57,340 bases of DNA from a virus, in the IMG/VR virus record IMGVR_UViG_3300030102_001647, positions 1-57,340 of that record, one strand, 5' to 3'. Positions 7,582 through 16,845 of this stretch are shown here, piece by piece. The notes under the pieces were generated by a model. It was not told the origin of the DNA and made no database searches. It saw nothing but the letters and a program-made list of their open reading frames with translations. Position numbers and translations under genes: made by a program. Each line of letters opens with the position of its first letter. Within the stretch, counting starts at the first letter, position 1.

Positions 7582-10101
7582 ATGATTATAATAGAAAATA
7601 AAAATACTTTTGAAGATTTGTTAGGTTTAGAAATAGAAACAGAAGATAAGTTTCTAAATAAAAAACTTAACTCTCATGTTTGTTATAGTGGCGGCGGTGG
7701 AGGCGGCAGTAAACAACAGGATATTGCACCTACATTACAACCATATGTTAGAGATGTTCTTAGTCGTGCTAAAGGACAAGTAGATGCTCCTTATCAAGCA
7801 TATCCGGGCGAGCGTATTGTAGGATTTACACCACAAGAATTAGCTGCACAACAAGGTATTCAACAAATGGCTGGGCAATATGGTCTTGCTGCAACAGCCC
7901 CCGGTCTTACATCTTCTGCTGCTTATTATTCGCCAGCTTATAGTTATCTTGGGCAAACAGGTCAAGCTCTTGGTCAACAAGCTGGTGCATTAGCCGAAGC
8001 TCCTCGTTTATTTGGTACACAAGAAGCTTTGTATGGTGAAGCTTTACGTCCTATTTCTGGTATACAAGAGCAACTTACAGGTGCTGGTCGTTTATTAGGT
8101 GAGTCTGGTTTGCGTCAACGTGCTGCTGCTCGTGATATTGGCAGAGATGAGATAGGTAGATTTGCTTTAACAGGTGAAGATATACAAGAGTATATGGACC
8201 CATATCAACAGGCTGTAGTTGATATTGAAAAAGCTCAAGCAAGACAAGATGCTTTACAAACTGCACAAGCTATCGCAGCTAAGTCTGCTGGCATGGGTGC
8301 ATTTGGTGGTTCTCGTCAAGCTATTCTTGAGTCACAAGCTGCTTCTGATTTAGCTAAAAGATTATCAGATATACAAACTCGTGGGTCACAAGCTGCTTAT
8401 CAACAAGCATTACAAACTGCAGCACAACAACAACAGATAGGTTTAACTCAAGCTGAAAGACAAAGAGCAAGAGAGCAACAACTTGGTGCTGGTCTTGCAG
8501 GACTTGCTAGTGCTAGACAACAACTTGGTGTTGGTGGTTATGGTAGCATGGCTGAACAACTACGTCAAGCTGGTGCTGGTTTTGGTAGTTTAGGTGGGCA
8601 GTATGGTTCACTTGCAGGACAATTTGGTCAACTAGGTGGTGGACTAGGTGCGTTGTCTGGACAATATGGTTCACTTGGTCAACAGGCTCTTGGTCAAGGT
8701 TATCGTGAGCTTGGATATTTATCTGGTGTTGGTGAGGCACAACGTGGTCTTGGACAAGAACGTGCCGATGTAGCTTATGGTGATTTTAGAGAAGCTAGAG
8801 AATACCCAATGCAGCAGCTAGAAAGATATGCTGGTATGGCTTTTGGTGTTCCATCTGGTTATATACAAGGAATGCAAGCACAACCTTCAAGATTCCAACA
8901 AGCCGTGGGTGGTGTTACTACTGCAGCTGGTCTTGGTCGTGGTCTTGGTTTCTTTAATCAAGGTGGTAATATAGGTAATAGAGGTTTAAATGGTGCTATC
9001 CAAGCTTTATCAGGCGGTCAAATACAAGCACTATTAGAAGAAAAGAAAAAATTAGAGGCTGAAATAAAAACATTAAACGCCAGTACAAAAAGAAATAGAG
9101 TCCCTGCGGGTTCGATACAGCTAAAAAATAAATTAGATAAAATTAATGCTACACTACAAGCAGAAAGTCAAAACTTAGCTAAACCTCCGTCTTCATTTGG
9201 AGGTCGCCCCTCACCCGGTTCACAAAAAGTAAAACCTGCTCCGTTTCAGTTACCTCCTTCTGGATTAGTTCAAACTGGTGGTAGTGGTCAACAACCGCCT
9301 TCCGGTGGTCAACAACCGCCTTCCGGTGGTCAACAGCCTCCACAATTATCGCCATATGAAACTGTTATTCAAGATTTAGGTGAACGTTTCGGGGGATTAG
9401 GAACAACCGAAGCACAGAAACAAGGTCTTGCAGCATATGCAGAACTTGCTAAACTTATTGGTGAGGATAAATTCGATAAAGAAGCTAGAGAAGCAGAAAT
9501 ACAAGAACAGATAAAAGCTGCTCGTTCACAAGGTGGTTTTGATGTAGCTGCATTAGGTGTTGAGATTATGTCAAAACCTCTTGCAGAAATTGATAATGAT
9601 TTAATTAGAAACTTAGGCACATCTAAAAAAGAAATAGCTGCGCTTAAAGCTGAAATTAATAAACTACCTGCCGAAGAAAGAGCGCAAGGTATTAAAAATG
9701 CTTTAACAAAAATTACTGCACTTGGTAGTATTCAAGATTTAATACCAGATGTTTTAGAAGCTCCTGATGCAAGTCCTACAGTTGTGTTAGGTGCGCTTGA
9801 ATTAGCAACACAAGGCATGGGCAAAAGTTTCTCACAAAATCAATTAGAAAAAGAAGGAATAAAAGTAGGTAAACTTGCTACAGATGTATTAGAGGATATT
9901 GACGCACTTCAAATTAAAGATGATAATACTCGTAATCAAGCTTACGTTGAAGCATTAGCTCAAAAACTTAGAGATGAGATGAGAAAAAAAGGTTTATTGC
10001 CTAATGTAGTTACTGGTGGCGGCAGCGGTACTGGTGGTGGCGGTGGTGCTGGTAGCAATCAAGGCAATCAAGGTCAGTTTATCCCACCTCCTGTTTCGTA
10101 A
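7582..10101 (+). CDS. Internal virion protein, Gln/Ala-rich
   Basis: 839 residues. After a short unique start comes a Gly run (SGGGGGGSKQQDIAPTLQPY). Residues ~50-440 are Gln/Ala/Gly-rich helical repeats such as AGQYGLAATAPG, GSLGGQYGSLAGQFGQLGGG and SGQYGSLGQQALGQG. Two tandem copies of QQPPSGG lie near residue 575. The C-terminal part is a charged helical domain and the protein ends in a Gly-rich tail. Composition, length and position between the 400- and 1221-residue genes indicate a core or ejection protein injected with the DNA. No lytic transglycosylase motif was found. Confidence 0.65.
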   Translation: MIIIENKNTFEDLLGLEIETEDKFLNKKLNSHVCYSGGGGGGSKQQDIAPTLQPYVRDVLSRAKGQVDAPYQAYPGERIVGFTPQELAAQQGIQQMAGQYGLAATAPGLTSSAAYYSPAYSYLGQTGQALGQQAGALAEAPRLFGTQEALYGEALRPISGIQEQLTGAGRLLGESGLRQRAAARDIGRDEIGRFALTGEDIQEYMDPYQQAVVDIEKAQARQDALQTAQAIAAKSAGMGAFGGSRQAILESQAASDLAKRLSDIQTRGSQAAYQQALQTAAQQQQIGLTQAERQRAREQQLGAGLAGLASARQQLGVGGYGSMAEQLRQAGAGFGSLGGQYGSLAGQFGQLGGGLGALSGQYGSLGQQALGQGYRELGYLSGVGEAQRGLGQERADVAYGDFREAREYPMQQLERYAGMAFGVPSGYIQGMQAQPSRFQQAVGGVTTAAGLGRGLGFFNQGGNIGNRGLNGAIQALSGGQIQALLEEKKKLEAEIKTLNASTKRNRVPAGSIQLKNKLDKINATLQAESQNLAKPPSSFGGRPSPGSQKVKPAPFQLPPSGLVQTGGSGQQPPSGGQQPPSGGQQPPQLSPYETVIQDLGERFGGLGTTEAQKQGLAAYAELAKLIGEDKFDKEAREAEIQEQIKAARSQGGFDVAALGVEIMSKPLAEIDNDLIRNLGTSKKEIAALKAEINKLPAEERAQGIKNALTKITALGSIQDLIPDVLEAPDASPTVVLGALELATQGMGKSFSQNQLEKEGIKVGKLATDVLEDIDALQIKDDNTRNQAYVEALAQKLRDEMRKKGLLPNVVTGGGSGTGGGGGAGSNQGNQGQFIPPPVS

Positions 10102-10119
10102 AATGTAAAAGGTTTATAA

Positions 10120-13100
10120 ATGGTAGTAAGTTATAGGTCACAGACATTTCAAGATGCCTTTAAAGAAGCTGAAGATTTAATAGAGCTTGGTAATATTGCA
10201 TCACAAGATGATATGGAAGATTTTGTAAAGTCTAAAGGAATGGACTTGCAAGATTATGCTGACGCTTATTATAAATTTGAAGATGCTAAAAAAGCAGGTG
10301 AAACAGATTTTAGAGCTATAGGAGATTTTACACCTGTTGCTGCTCCTATACGTACAGTAGGTAGATTTGTAGGTGAGGTTGGTGAAGGTGTAGGTACTTT
10401 AGCAGATTTAGTTACTGGAGGATATGCGTCAGATGTAGGAGAAACTGTAGCTGAGTTATTGCCTGAAAGACTTCAAGAGTTTGGTAATGAAATATTTGAC
10501 CCTTATCATGGTGATAGCTATTTAGGAGCAGCAGAAGACATTACAGGTACTATAGGTTCTTATATTGCAGGTGGTGGTTTACTTCTTAAGGGAGCAGGTT
10601 TTGCAGCAAAAACTGTTCGAGGTTTGACTAGTGCTAAAAAAGTTACAAAGCCGGGAAGTAAATCTTTAATAACACAAAAATATAAAAACCTAAATAGAGA
10701 GGCTAGACGAAAAGCTGTTTCTAAAGCTAGGGCAAAACAAAAAGTAACTGAAGCAGGAAAAAAAGGTGTTGCTCTGGCAGGAGCTACTACTCTTATAGAC
10801 AGACCTGAAGACGGTATTGTTAATATGCTAGTAGATATGTTCCCAGAATCTACAGAGTATCTTGAGAGATTGTATGTTAATCCTGATGACAGCGAAGCCG
10901 AAGCTCTTCTTAAATCTTTTATAGGTAATCTTGGGATTGCTGTTCCTTTTGGAATGTTTACTTTAGCAGCAGCTTATAAAAAACCTATAGCCGCTGCTGC
11001 ATCTACTGGATTTAAACCTATAAAAGAGGCTGTAAAAGAATTACCTTACTTAAATAAACTACCTAGTTTAGGTGCTTACTTTAGTTCACGTTTAGGAACT
11101 GATGATACTATGCTTTCTCTTTTAGTTAAAGTTTCAAAAGGGACTGAAGCAGGTATTATACGTGCTGAAGGTTTAGCAGCTGATTTAGGCAGAGTTGCTC
11201 GTGAAGAGTATGGTGGTAAAAGTATTCCTAACAAAATAATGGATAAAGCTCTTAAAGGAGACACTGCTGCCTTAAACTCTTTAAAGCCTAAAACAAAAGA
11301 AATTATTTCTGAAATGCGTGACAACATTGATTCTTTAAGTAAAGAGGCTCGTTCAAGTGGAATTAAAGGTAAGTTTGGTGCTACTATTGATAAAGGTTTA
11401 GGAACTTATGTAACACGTAGTTATGATTTTTTTGATGATGCTTCTTTTAAAAAAGATATATTAGGAAAGTTTAAATCTTTTGTTAAGGATGGTAAAGATG
11501 AACAAGGAGTGTTTGGTGCAGCCTTAAATGATATTGTTAAAATGACAGGTCAGTCTTCTGATGAAGCTCTTATAACTCTTAGAAAAATGTTACGTGCTGA
11601 GTCTGATGATGCTATGGCTGAAAGTTTAGAAAACATTACTAAGTTTGGAAACTTTACTACTGTTAAAAGTGGACGAGAACGTAGCGAACTTCTTACAGAG
11701 TCTGGTAATATTAGGGCATTGTTAGGTGAGGTTAAAGACCCTTTTAAAAATTATGTTAAAACTGTAGGTAATTTATCACGCATTACTGCAGAACAAAAGT
11801 TCTTAGCAGGTACAGCTAAACATCTAAAGAGTAAGTTTGGTAATGAAACTGTTGAGGGTTTGTCTGACCTTACTCAAGTAGGAAGTAATAGATTATCTAA
11901 AATATTTGGGGCTAAGACGGGGTCAGTAACTAATCCTCTTGAAAATGTTTATGCTACTAAGGCTTATAAAAATGCTATTGAAGAGGGATTAAATGTAATT
12001 CAGTCTGATTCTTTTTTAGGTCAAGCATTTGCTAAATCAAAAGGTGTATCTCAAGCAATGAAAACAATTGCTAATCCTTCTACACATGGTAGAAATATAA
12101 TGGGTAACGCTATTCTTATGGCTGCTAATGGTATGATTCCTTTTATAGGAAAAGGAGGTATGAAAAGTTTAAGCACTACTTTTAATATGTTAGCAAATAA
12201 AACTAATAAAGAACTAGGTGAAAGGCTTGCTGAGTATACTGAGTTAGGTATTATTGGTAGTGGTGTTCAACAAAATGTTATTAAGAATAACTTAAAGAAA
12301 TATGCCAAAGACCCTGATGCAGCTTTGTTGTCTAGTATTTCAAAAGATGAGAATAAAGTATTAGGAGCAGCTAAAGTCATACCTAAAAAAGTTACCGAAC
12401 TTTATCAAGCTGAAGATGATATTTTTAAAATTGCTCACTATGAAAAAACTTTAGCTGCATTAAAGAAAAGTCCTAAATATAAAGACCAGCCTATTGAAGT
12501 GATTAAAGATGCTGCTGCTCAACGAACACGGGACATGATGCCTAATTATAATTTAGTTCCTAAAGCATTTAAAAATTTACGTGCTATGCCTGTGGGTGAC
12601 TTTATGGCTTTCCCTGCAGAAATGACTCGTGTCACTAAAAATTTAGTTAAGTATAGTGTGCAAGACCTTGCCAGTGGTGATGCTACTCTTATGAAAGAAG
12701 GGGCAAAGCGTTTAGCTGGCTTTACCACTATGGGTTATGCTCCATTATACTTCTCAGAAAAATCAAGAATTGCTAATGGTATAACTGATGACCAAGCAGA
12801 AGCTTTAGAAAATATAGGTAAAGATTGGGAGTTTAATCAAGATAAAATTTATTTATCTCCTATTACTAAAGATAAAAATAATCATCTAGGTGTTAAGTAT
12901 TTTAATTTAGGTCCGATTGACCCTTTTAGTTATTTAAAAACAGGCGCACAAACAGCACATGCTTTAATTGCTAATGGTATTATGGATGATGATGCTATTG
13001 CATATGAAACAGATAAGTTAGCACTAAGTACACTTGACCAAGTGTTTGGTCCTTTCTTAGCACCTTCTATGGTTACTGAAGCTTTAGTTACAGCGATTGC

Positions 13101-13785
13101 CCCCGGTCAGTATGGGGATAGCTTAGTTGAAGGAGCGTTAAACGATGGACTAGCAGACAGACTAGCACCTCTTGCTAAAACATTTACACCAGGATTTGTA
13201 GATTATATTATAAGAAGAAATGATTTTTATGAAAGTCAGGCTAAACAAGAGGGCATAGGTAGAGAAGCACTTAAAAAATTTGGAGCTACTTACAAAGAAT
13301 ATGAAATAGACATGCCAGCAGCAATGGGTCTTAAAAGAGATTACTTAGATATTACTGCTGGTCTAGCTTTTAATGTAGCACCTATTGTTAAAGAAACTAA
13401 AAATTCTATAGGTAAATTTAGAAGCACTTTAATGAAAGACCCTAATCTAAATGACCCTGATGAACTTACGATGATGTACTACGATTCACAGAAAAGAAAG
13501 TTTGAAACAATGCAACGTCTAAATAGTATTATTCAAGATTATAGAACAATTTTTGGGGAAAGAGATTTTTACGAAGAATTTGATAATGGTTTAACTACTG
13601 GTAGGAGGATGCCTAAAGACGAGGGAACTTATGCAATAATAAATCAAGCTAATGAAAATAAATTTAGCCCTGACCCTATACCTTTTGGGGATTACTTAGA
13701 TGTTACTAGACCAGCTTTAGATTTTAGAACATTAGAAAAATTAAGAAGAGACATGATAGGTCTTTCTTTAATGCCTACAGAATAA
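10120..13785 (+). CDS. Large internal virion (DNA-ejection) protein
   Basis: 1221 residues, the largest protein here. It is helical and charged, starting MVVSYRSQTFQDAFKEAEDL, with a few hydrophobic stretches (IGSYIAGGGLLLKGAGFAA, LGIAVPFGMFTLAAAY, MGNAILMAANGMIPFIG) that could cross a membrane after ejection, as proposed for T7 gp16. No RNA polymerase motif and no clear transglycosylase ES motif. It lies directly before the lysozyme, where T7-like and marine podoviruses place their largest internal protein. The role is inferred from size, composition and order. Confidence 0.65.
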   Translation: MVVSYRSQTFQDAFKEAEDLIELGNIASQDDMEDFVKSKGMDLQDYADAYYKFEDAKKAGETDFRAIGDFTPVAAPIRTVGRFVGEVGEGVGTLADLVTGGYASDVGETVAELLPERLQEFGNEIFDPYHGDSYLGAAEDITGTIGSYIAGGGLLLKGAGFAAKTVRGLTSAKKVTKPGSKSLITQKYKNLNREARRKAVSKARAKQKVTEAGKKGVALAGATTLIDRPEDGIVNMLVDMFPESTEYLERLYVNPDDSEAEALLKSFIGNLGIAVPFGMFTLAAAYKKPIAAAASTGFKPIKEAVKELPYLNKLPSLGAYFSSRLGTDDTMLSLLVKVSKGTEAGIIRAEGLAADLGRVAREEYGGKSIPNKIMDKALKGDTAALNSLKPKTKEIISEMRDNIDSLSKEARSSGIKGKFGATIDKGLGTYVTRSYDFFDDASFKKDILGKFKSFVKDGKDEQGVFGAALNDIVKMTGQSSDEALITLRKMLRAESDDAMAESLENITKFGNFTTVKSGRERSELLTESGNIRALLGEVKDPFKNYVKTVGNLSRITAEQKFLAGTAKHLKSKFGNETVEGLSDLTQVGSNRLSKIFGAKTGSVTNPLENVYATKAYKNAIEEGLNVIQSDSFLGQAFAKSKGVSQAMKTIANPSTHGRNIMGNAILMAANGMIPFIGKGGMKSLSTTFNMLANKTNKELGERLAEYTELGIIGSGVQQNVIKNNLKKYAKDPDAALLSSISKDENKVLGAAKVIPKKVTELYQAEDDIFKIAHYEKTLAALKKSPKYKDQPIEVIKDAAAQRTRDMMPNYNLVPKAFKNLRAMPVGDFMAFPAEMTRVTKNLVKYSVQDLASGDATLMKEGAKRLAGFTTMGYAPLYFSEKSRIANGITDDQAEALENIGKDWEFNQDKIYLSPITKDKNNHLGVKYFNLGPIDPFSYLKTGAQTAHALIANGIMDDDAIAYETDKLALSTLDQVFGPFLAPSMVTEALVTAIAPGQYGDSLVEGALNDGLADRLAPLAKTFTPGFVDYIIRRNDFYESQAKQEGIGREALKKFGATYKEYEIDMPAAMGLKRDYLDITAGLAFNVAPIVKETKNSIGKFRSTLMKDPNLNDPDELTMMYYDSQKRKFETMQRLNSIIQDYRTIFGERDFYEEFDNGLTTGRRMPKDEGTYAIINQANENKFSPDPIPFGDYLDVTRPALDFRTLEKLRRDMIGLSLMPTE

Positions 13786-13795
13786 AGGATTTAAC

Positions 13796-14221
13796 ATGGA
13801 GTATAACAAGGAGAAACTAATTGACCTTATCATCTATCACGAAGGGTTGGAACTTAAACCTTACAGATGTACAGCTGGGCATCTCACGATTGGAATTGGG
13901 CGTAATCTTGATGACCGTGGTATTACTGAAGACGAAGCCCGTTTTCTATGTAAGAACGATATTGAGATTGTTGAGCGAGAGCTTGTTAGAAAGTTTCCTT
14001 TTGTTGTGGGGCTTAGTGAGGTACGCATTAGGGTTCTTCTTGATATGGCTTTTAATCTTGGGATACCTCGTCTATCTGCCTTTTCAAATATGTGGGGAGC
14101 TTTGGAAGATGGAGACTACAAAAAAGCAGCGATGGAAATGCTCGACTCAAGATGGGCAAGCCAAGTCAAACGAAGAGCCTACAAGCTTGCACAAATGATG
14201 GAGACAGGAGAAGACGAATAA
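13796..14221 (+). CDS. Endolysin, GH24 (T4-type) lysozyme
   Basis: 141 residues. It cleaves the glycan of peptidoglycan to release progeny. The catalytic face E-x8-D/C-x5-T is present as E16 (HEGLELKPY), C25 (YRCTAG) and T31 (HLTIGIGRNL). The usual Asp20 of T4 lysozyme is replaced by Cys, as in several other phage lysozymes. A conserved end, DSRWASQVKRRAYKLAQMM, matches the family. There is no signal peptide, so it should need a holin; a holin candidate starts on its stop codon (TAATG). AAGGA precedes the ATG. The codons are less AT-biased than in the preceding gene. Confidence 0.92.
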   Translation: MEYNKEKLIDLIIYHEGLELKPYRCTAGHLTIGIGRNLDDRGITEDEARFLCKNDIEIVERELVRKFPFVVGLSEVRIRVLLDMAFNLGIPRLSAFSNMWGALEDGDYKKAAMEMLDSRWASQVKRRAYKLAQMMETGEDE

Positions 14222-14589
14222 TGTTACAAGGATTACTAGGACCAATCGCAGGACTAGCTGGTACGTGGTTAGAAGGTAGACAAAAGAAAGCAGAAGCAAA
14301 GCAAAGACTAGAGCTTGCAAAGCTAGAGGGCGCAGCTAAACATGCAGCCAGTGAATCAGCTTGGGAAGAGAAAGCTATGACTGCTTCAGCAGACTCGTGG
14401 AAAGACGAGTTGTGGACGATTTTTTTCGTCGGGATGCTATGTGCATGTTTCTATCCACCAGCACAGCCATACATAGCAGAAGGTTTTAGATTTTTAAGAG
14501 AGGATTGTCCAGAGTGGTTAAGCTGGGGAATCCTTGTATCAATCGGCGCAAGCTTTGGTGTTAAATCAATAGGTGCTTTTAGAAAGTAG
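14221..14589 (+). CDS. Holin candidate, GTA_holin_3TM-like membrane protein
   Basis: 122 residues from the ATG at 14221, which overlaps the lysozyme stop by one base; a longer reading would intrude into the lysozyme. An amphipathic start (LLGPIAGLAGTWLEG), a charged helix (QKKAEAKQRLELAKLEGAAK), SWKDELWT and two hydrophobic segments (TIFFVGMLCACFYPPAQPYI and WLSWGILVSIGASFGVKSIG) match the family described as holin of 3TMs for gene-transfer-agent release. Its place directly after the endolysin supports a lysis role. Confidence 0.7.
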   Translation: MLQGLLGPIAGLAGTWLEGRQKKAEAKQRLELAKLEGAAKHAASESAWEEKAMTASADSWKDELWTIFFVGMLCACFYPPAQPYIAEGFRFLREDCPEWLSWGILVSIGASFGVKSIGAFRK

Positions 14590-14600
14590 GAGTAGGTACA

Positions 14601-15293
14601 ATGGGAAGAGCAATGATGGGTGCATCAACAAATGTTATGACACCGGAACAAGCAAAGCAAATGAGCATGACAAAGAATGTTAAGCCTCCTGCACTTCAAA
14701 ATGCAATTGACCAAGCAATTTCAACAGGACAGAATGTTCAATATACTCCAGATTTTAGTTCTACGGGTGGGTTAAGTACATCTTTTTCTAAAGCACCTGA
14801 ACCATATGTGCCTGAGTCTGCTAAAGCAGCAGGTGCATTGTATGAGGCAGGTGTAGCACCGTCAATTATTAGAACAATGACTAATGAGTCTTCTTCTTTT
14901 GACCCTGTTGCATACAGGAATCAGTTTAAATCTGACAGCAGTGGGTTGGCTAGTGTTGCTCAACCTACTCCACCACCTCAAGAAGCCGCTACATTTAATC
15001 CTTCACGAGGTAAGGGTGAGTTTTCTCCTAGACAACAGATGCCTAGCTTTTATCAACAACCTATGGGTATGATGGCACAACCTTTTAATCCTATGGGGTA
15101 TGGTCCTATGGGTATGTTTATGAATCCTTATGGTGGATTAGGAGGCATATCTTACAACTTTATGAATAGACAAATGCCTAACTTTAGTATGGGTACTCCA
15201 TTTACTGCAGGTCAATACCAAGCACCAGAACCAATTAAAAATCCAATGGTAAACGCAGCTAGTAGTTTTTTCGGTGGGTTTGGTTTTTACTAA
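14601..15293 (+). CDS. Hypothetical Met/Pro/Gly-rich protein
   Basis: 230 residues, last gene of the rightward late operon in this part. Starts [20 protein letters not shown]. The C-terminal half is a low-complexity run rich in Met, Pro, Gly, Gln and Phe ([18 protein letters not shown], then [11 protein letters not shown]). No domain recognised; the composition suggests a disordered virion or scaffold-like component. Its stop overlaps the end of the convergent gmd gene by 4 bases. Confidence 0.55.
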   Translation: MGRAMMGASTNVMTPEQAKQMSMTKNVKPPALQNAIDQAISTGQNVQYTPDFSSTGGLSTSFSKAPEPYVPESAKAAGALYEAGVAPSIIRTMTNESSSFDPVAYRNQFKSDSSGLASVAQPTPPPQEAATFNPSRGKGEFSPRQQMPSFYQQPMGMMAQPFNPMGYGPMGMFMNPYGGLGGISYNFMNRQMPNFSMGTPFTAGQYQAPEPIKNPMVNAASSFFGGFGFY

Positions 15294-16309
15294 ACAGCAT
15301 CAATCATTTCTTGAATCATAGTCTCAAAGGTGTATTTGGGTTTCCATCCAAGCACCTTTTTTGCTTTTGAGGCATCGCCTAATAGTTGGTCAACTTCTGA
15401 TGGTCTGTAAAACTCAGGGTTAATATCTACAACAAGGTTATCGTAGTGGTCATAACCTTTCTCATCAACTCCTTCACCTTCCCAACGTATATTTATAAAG
15501 TCTATCTTTTTAAAACATAGTTCTACTAACTCACGAACAGAGTGCATCTCACCTGTAGCTAATACATAGTCATCGCCATGTTCATGCTGCACCATTTTAT
15601 ACATACCTTCTACATAATCTTTTGCATGTCCCCAATCACGTTGAGCATCTAAGTTACCTAAACTAATCTTATCTTTCTTTCCTGATATAACATCTGCTAC
15701 GCCCTTAACAATCTTTTGTGTAACAAACTCATCACCACGCCAAGGTGACTCGTGGTTAAATAATATACCATTAGAACCATGTAGACCATAGGCTTCACGA
15801 TAATTCCTAACTGTCCAGTAAGAGAACAACTTAGCAACGCCATAAGGTGAGCGAGGATAGAATGGTGTTGTCTCTGTCTGTGGAACTTCTTGTACTTTGC
15901 CGTATAGTTCAGAAGTAGATGCCTGATAGAATCGTGTTGTCTCTAACATGTCTAGTGTACGCATACATTCTAACAGCCTGAGAGTACCAAGACCATCAAC
16001 ATCGGCTGTATATTCTGGTATATCAAACGATACACGGACATGTGACTGTGCGCCTAAGTTATATACCTCGTCAAATTGATAGGTTGCGAACAGCTTCATA
16101 AGACATCCTGTGTCTGTCAAATCACCATAATGTAGGGAAAGGTTAGGATGATTTAGAATATGCTCTATACGCCTCATATTTGCCCCAGCAGAGCGTCTTC
16201 TCAATGCGTGTACATCATATCCCATATCAAGCAAAAGCTCTGCTAGGTAGCCTCCATCTTGTCCTGTGATGCCTGTTACAAATGCAGTCTTATTTGTCTT
16301 TATCTTCAT
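15290..16309 (-). CDS. gmd: GDP-mannose 4,6-dehydratase
   Basis: 339 residues from the ATG at 16309. It converts GDP-mannose to GDP-4-keto-6-deoxymannose, precursor of GDP-fucose, rhamnose or perosamine sugars. The NAD(P)-binding loop is [13 protein letters not shown] (residues 12-24). The catalytic set T132/E134 (ASTSELYG), Y156 and K160 (SPYGVAK) falls at the same numbering as in the E. coli enzyme. A longer reading frame to 16375 exists, but its extra 22 residues coincide with the micro-gene at 16290-16409. No reductase partner follows, so the product must be completed by host enzymes or used as it is. Last gene of the sugar cassette with two glycosyltransferase-type proteins. Confidence 0.93.
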   Translation of the reverse strand: MKIKTNKTAFVTGITGQDGGYLAELLLDMGYDVHALRRRSAGANMRRIEHILNHPNLSLHYGDLTDTGCLMKLFATYQFDEVYNLGAQSHVRVSFDIPEYTADVDGLGTLRLLECMRTLDMLETTRFYQASTSELYGKVQEVPQTETTPFYPRSPYGVAKLFSYWTVRNYREAYGLHGSNGILFNHESPWRGDEFVTQKIVKGVADVISGKKDKISLGNLDAQRDWGHAKDYVEGMYKMVQHEHGDDYVLATGEMHSVRELVELCFKKIDFINIRWEGEGVDEKGYDHYDNLVVDINPEFYRPSEVDQLLGDASKAKKVLGWKPKYTFETMIQEMIDAV

Positions 16310-16409
16310 TAATCCATGCCTGTATTTGTTTTCTGAATGAACGTACATCATATAACAGCCAGCATAGAGGTACAAGACACAAAGCTAATAGTATAATTTC
16401 AATCTTCAT
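16290..16409 (-). CDS. Micro-gene, 39-residue membrane peptide
   Basis: ATG at 16409, inside the last codons of the small terminase gene; stop inside the start of gmd (20-base overlap). The N-terminal [19 protein letters not shown] is a membrane anchor or signal-like segment followed by a charged tail ending NEDKDK. It exactly bridges two real genes in a tightly coupled operon. Function unknown. Confidence 0.5.
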   Translation of the reverse strand: MKIEIILLALCLVPLCWLLYDVRSFRKQIQAWINEDKDK

Positions 16410-16845
16410 CTTCTATTTCCTCGTCTTGAAAATCCTCTGGAAAGGTTTCCATAAGTAGTTCGTAAATCTTTTCTTTTCCGATAACCTGCATTGCTCCTCG
16501 TATCTCTCCTTCAAGAGAATCAATGTCATCTGAGCTTTCATCTTCGGCGTTATTACCCCTAACTCTTGACAATAGTTCAAGTGCTTTAAGCGCAGTCTGC
16601 CCGTGTCCCTGAGACTTGGCTGCCTCATATTGTTTCTCCAGTTCCTCAATGACATCAACGTCCGTAGTAAACTCACCTTCTAACTCCTTAATTCTTTCCT
16701 TGACATCCTCACGTTGTAGTAAGTTGTATCCTTGATTGTAAGCAGAGCGTTCACTGTATCCTGCTGCCTCTGCTGATTTAGTAGCATTACGACTAACAAC
16801 ATAATGCTGACAAAACTTTTCTTGCTTCTCCTTTAACTCTGGCAT
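16399..16845 (-). CDS. terS: Terminase small subunit
   Basis: 148 residues. The N-terminal part (LKEKQEKFCQHYVVSRNATK, then SAEAAGYSERSAYNQG and LLQREDVKERI) is the typical helix-turn-helix DNA-binding region of the terminase_2 family, which recognises phage DNA and positions the large subunit. An oligomerising helix follows (VIEELEKQYEAAKSQGHGQ), then a very acidic tail ([12 protein letters not shown]). Unusually it lies on the opposite strand and about 21 kb from the large subunit at 37432, inside the sugar cassette. The start overlaps the upstream gene by 13 bases. Confidence 0.88.
   Translation of the reverse strand: MPELKEKQEKFCQHYVVSRNATKSAEAAGYSERSAYNQGYNLLQREDVKERIKELEGEFTTDVDVIEELEKQYEAAKSQGHGQTALKALELLSRVRGNNAEDESSDDIDSLEGEIRGAMQVIGKEKIYELLMETFPEDFQDEEIEDED

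Noticed and set aside
10120-13785. Virion RNA polymerase of N4 type in the largest protein
   Set aside because: At 1221 residues it is much too short and none of the T7-like polymerase motifs is visible.
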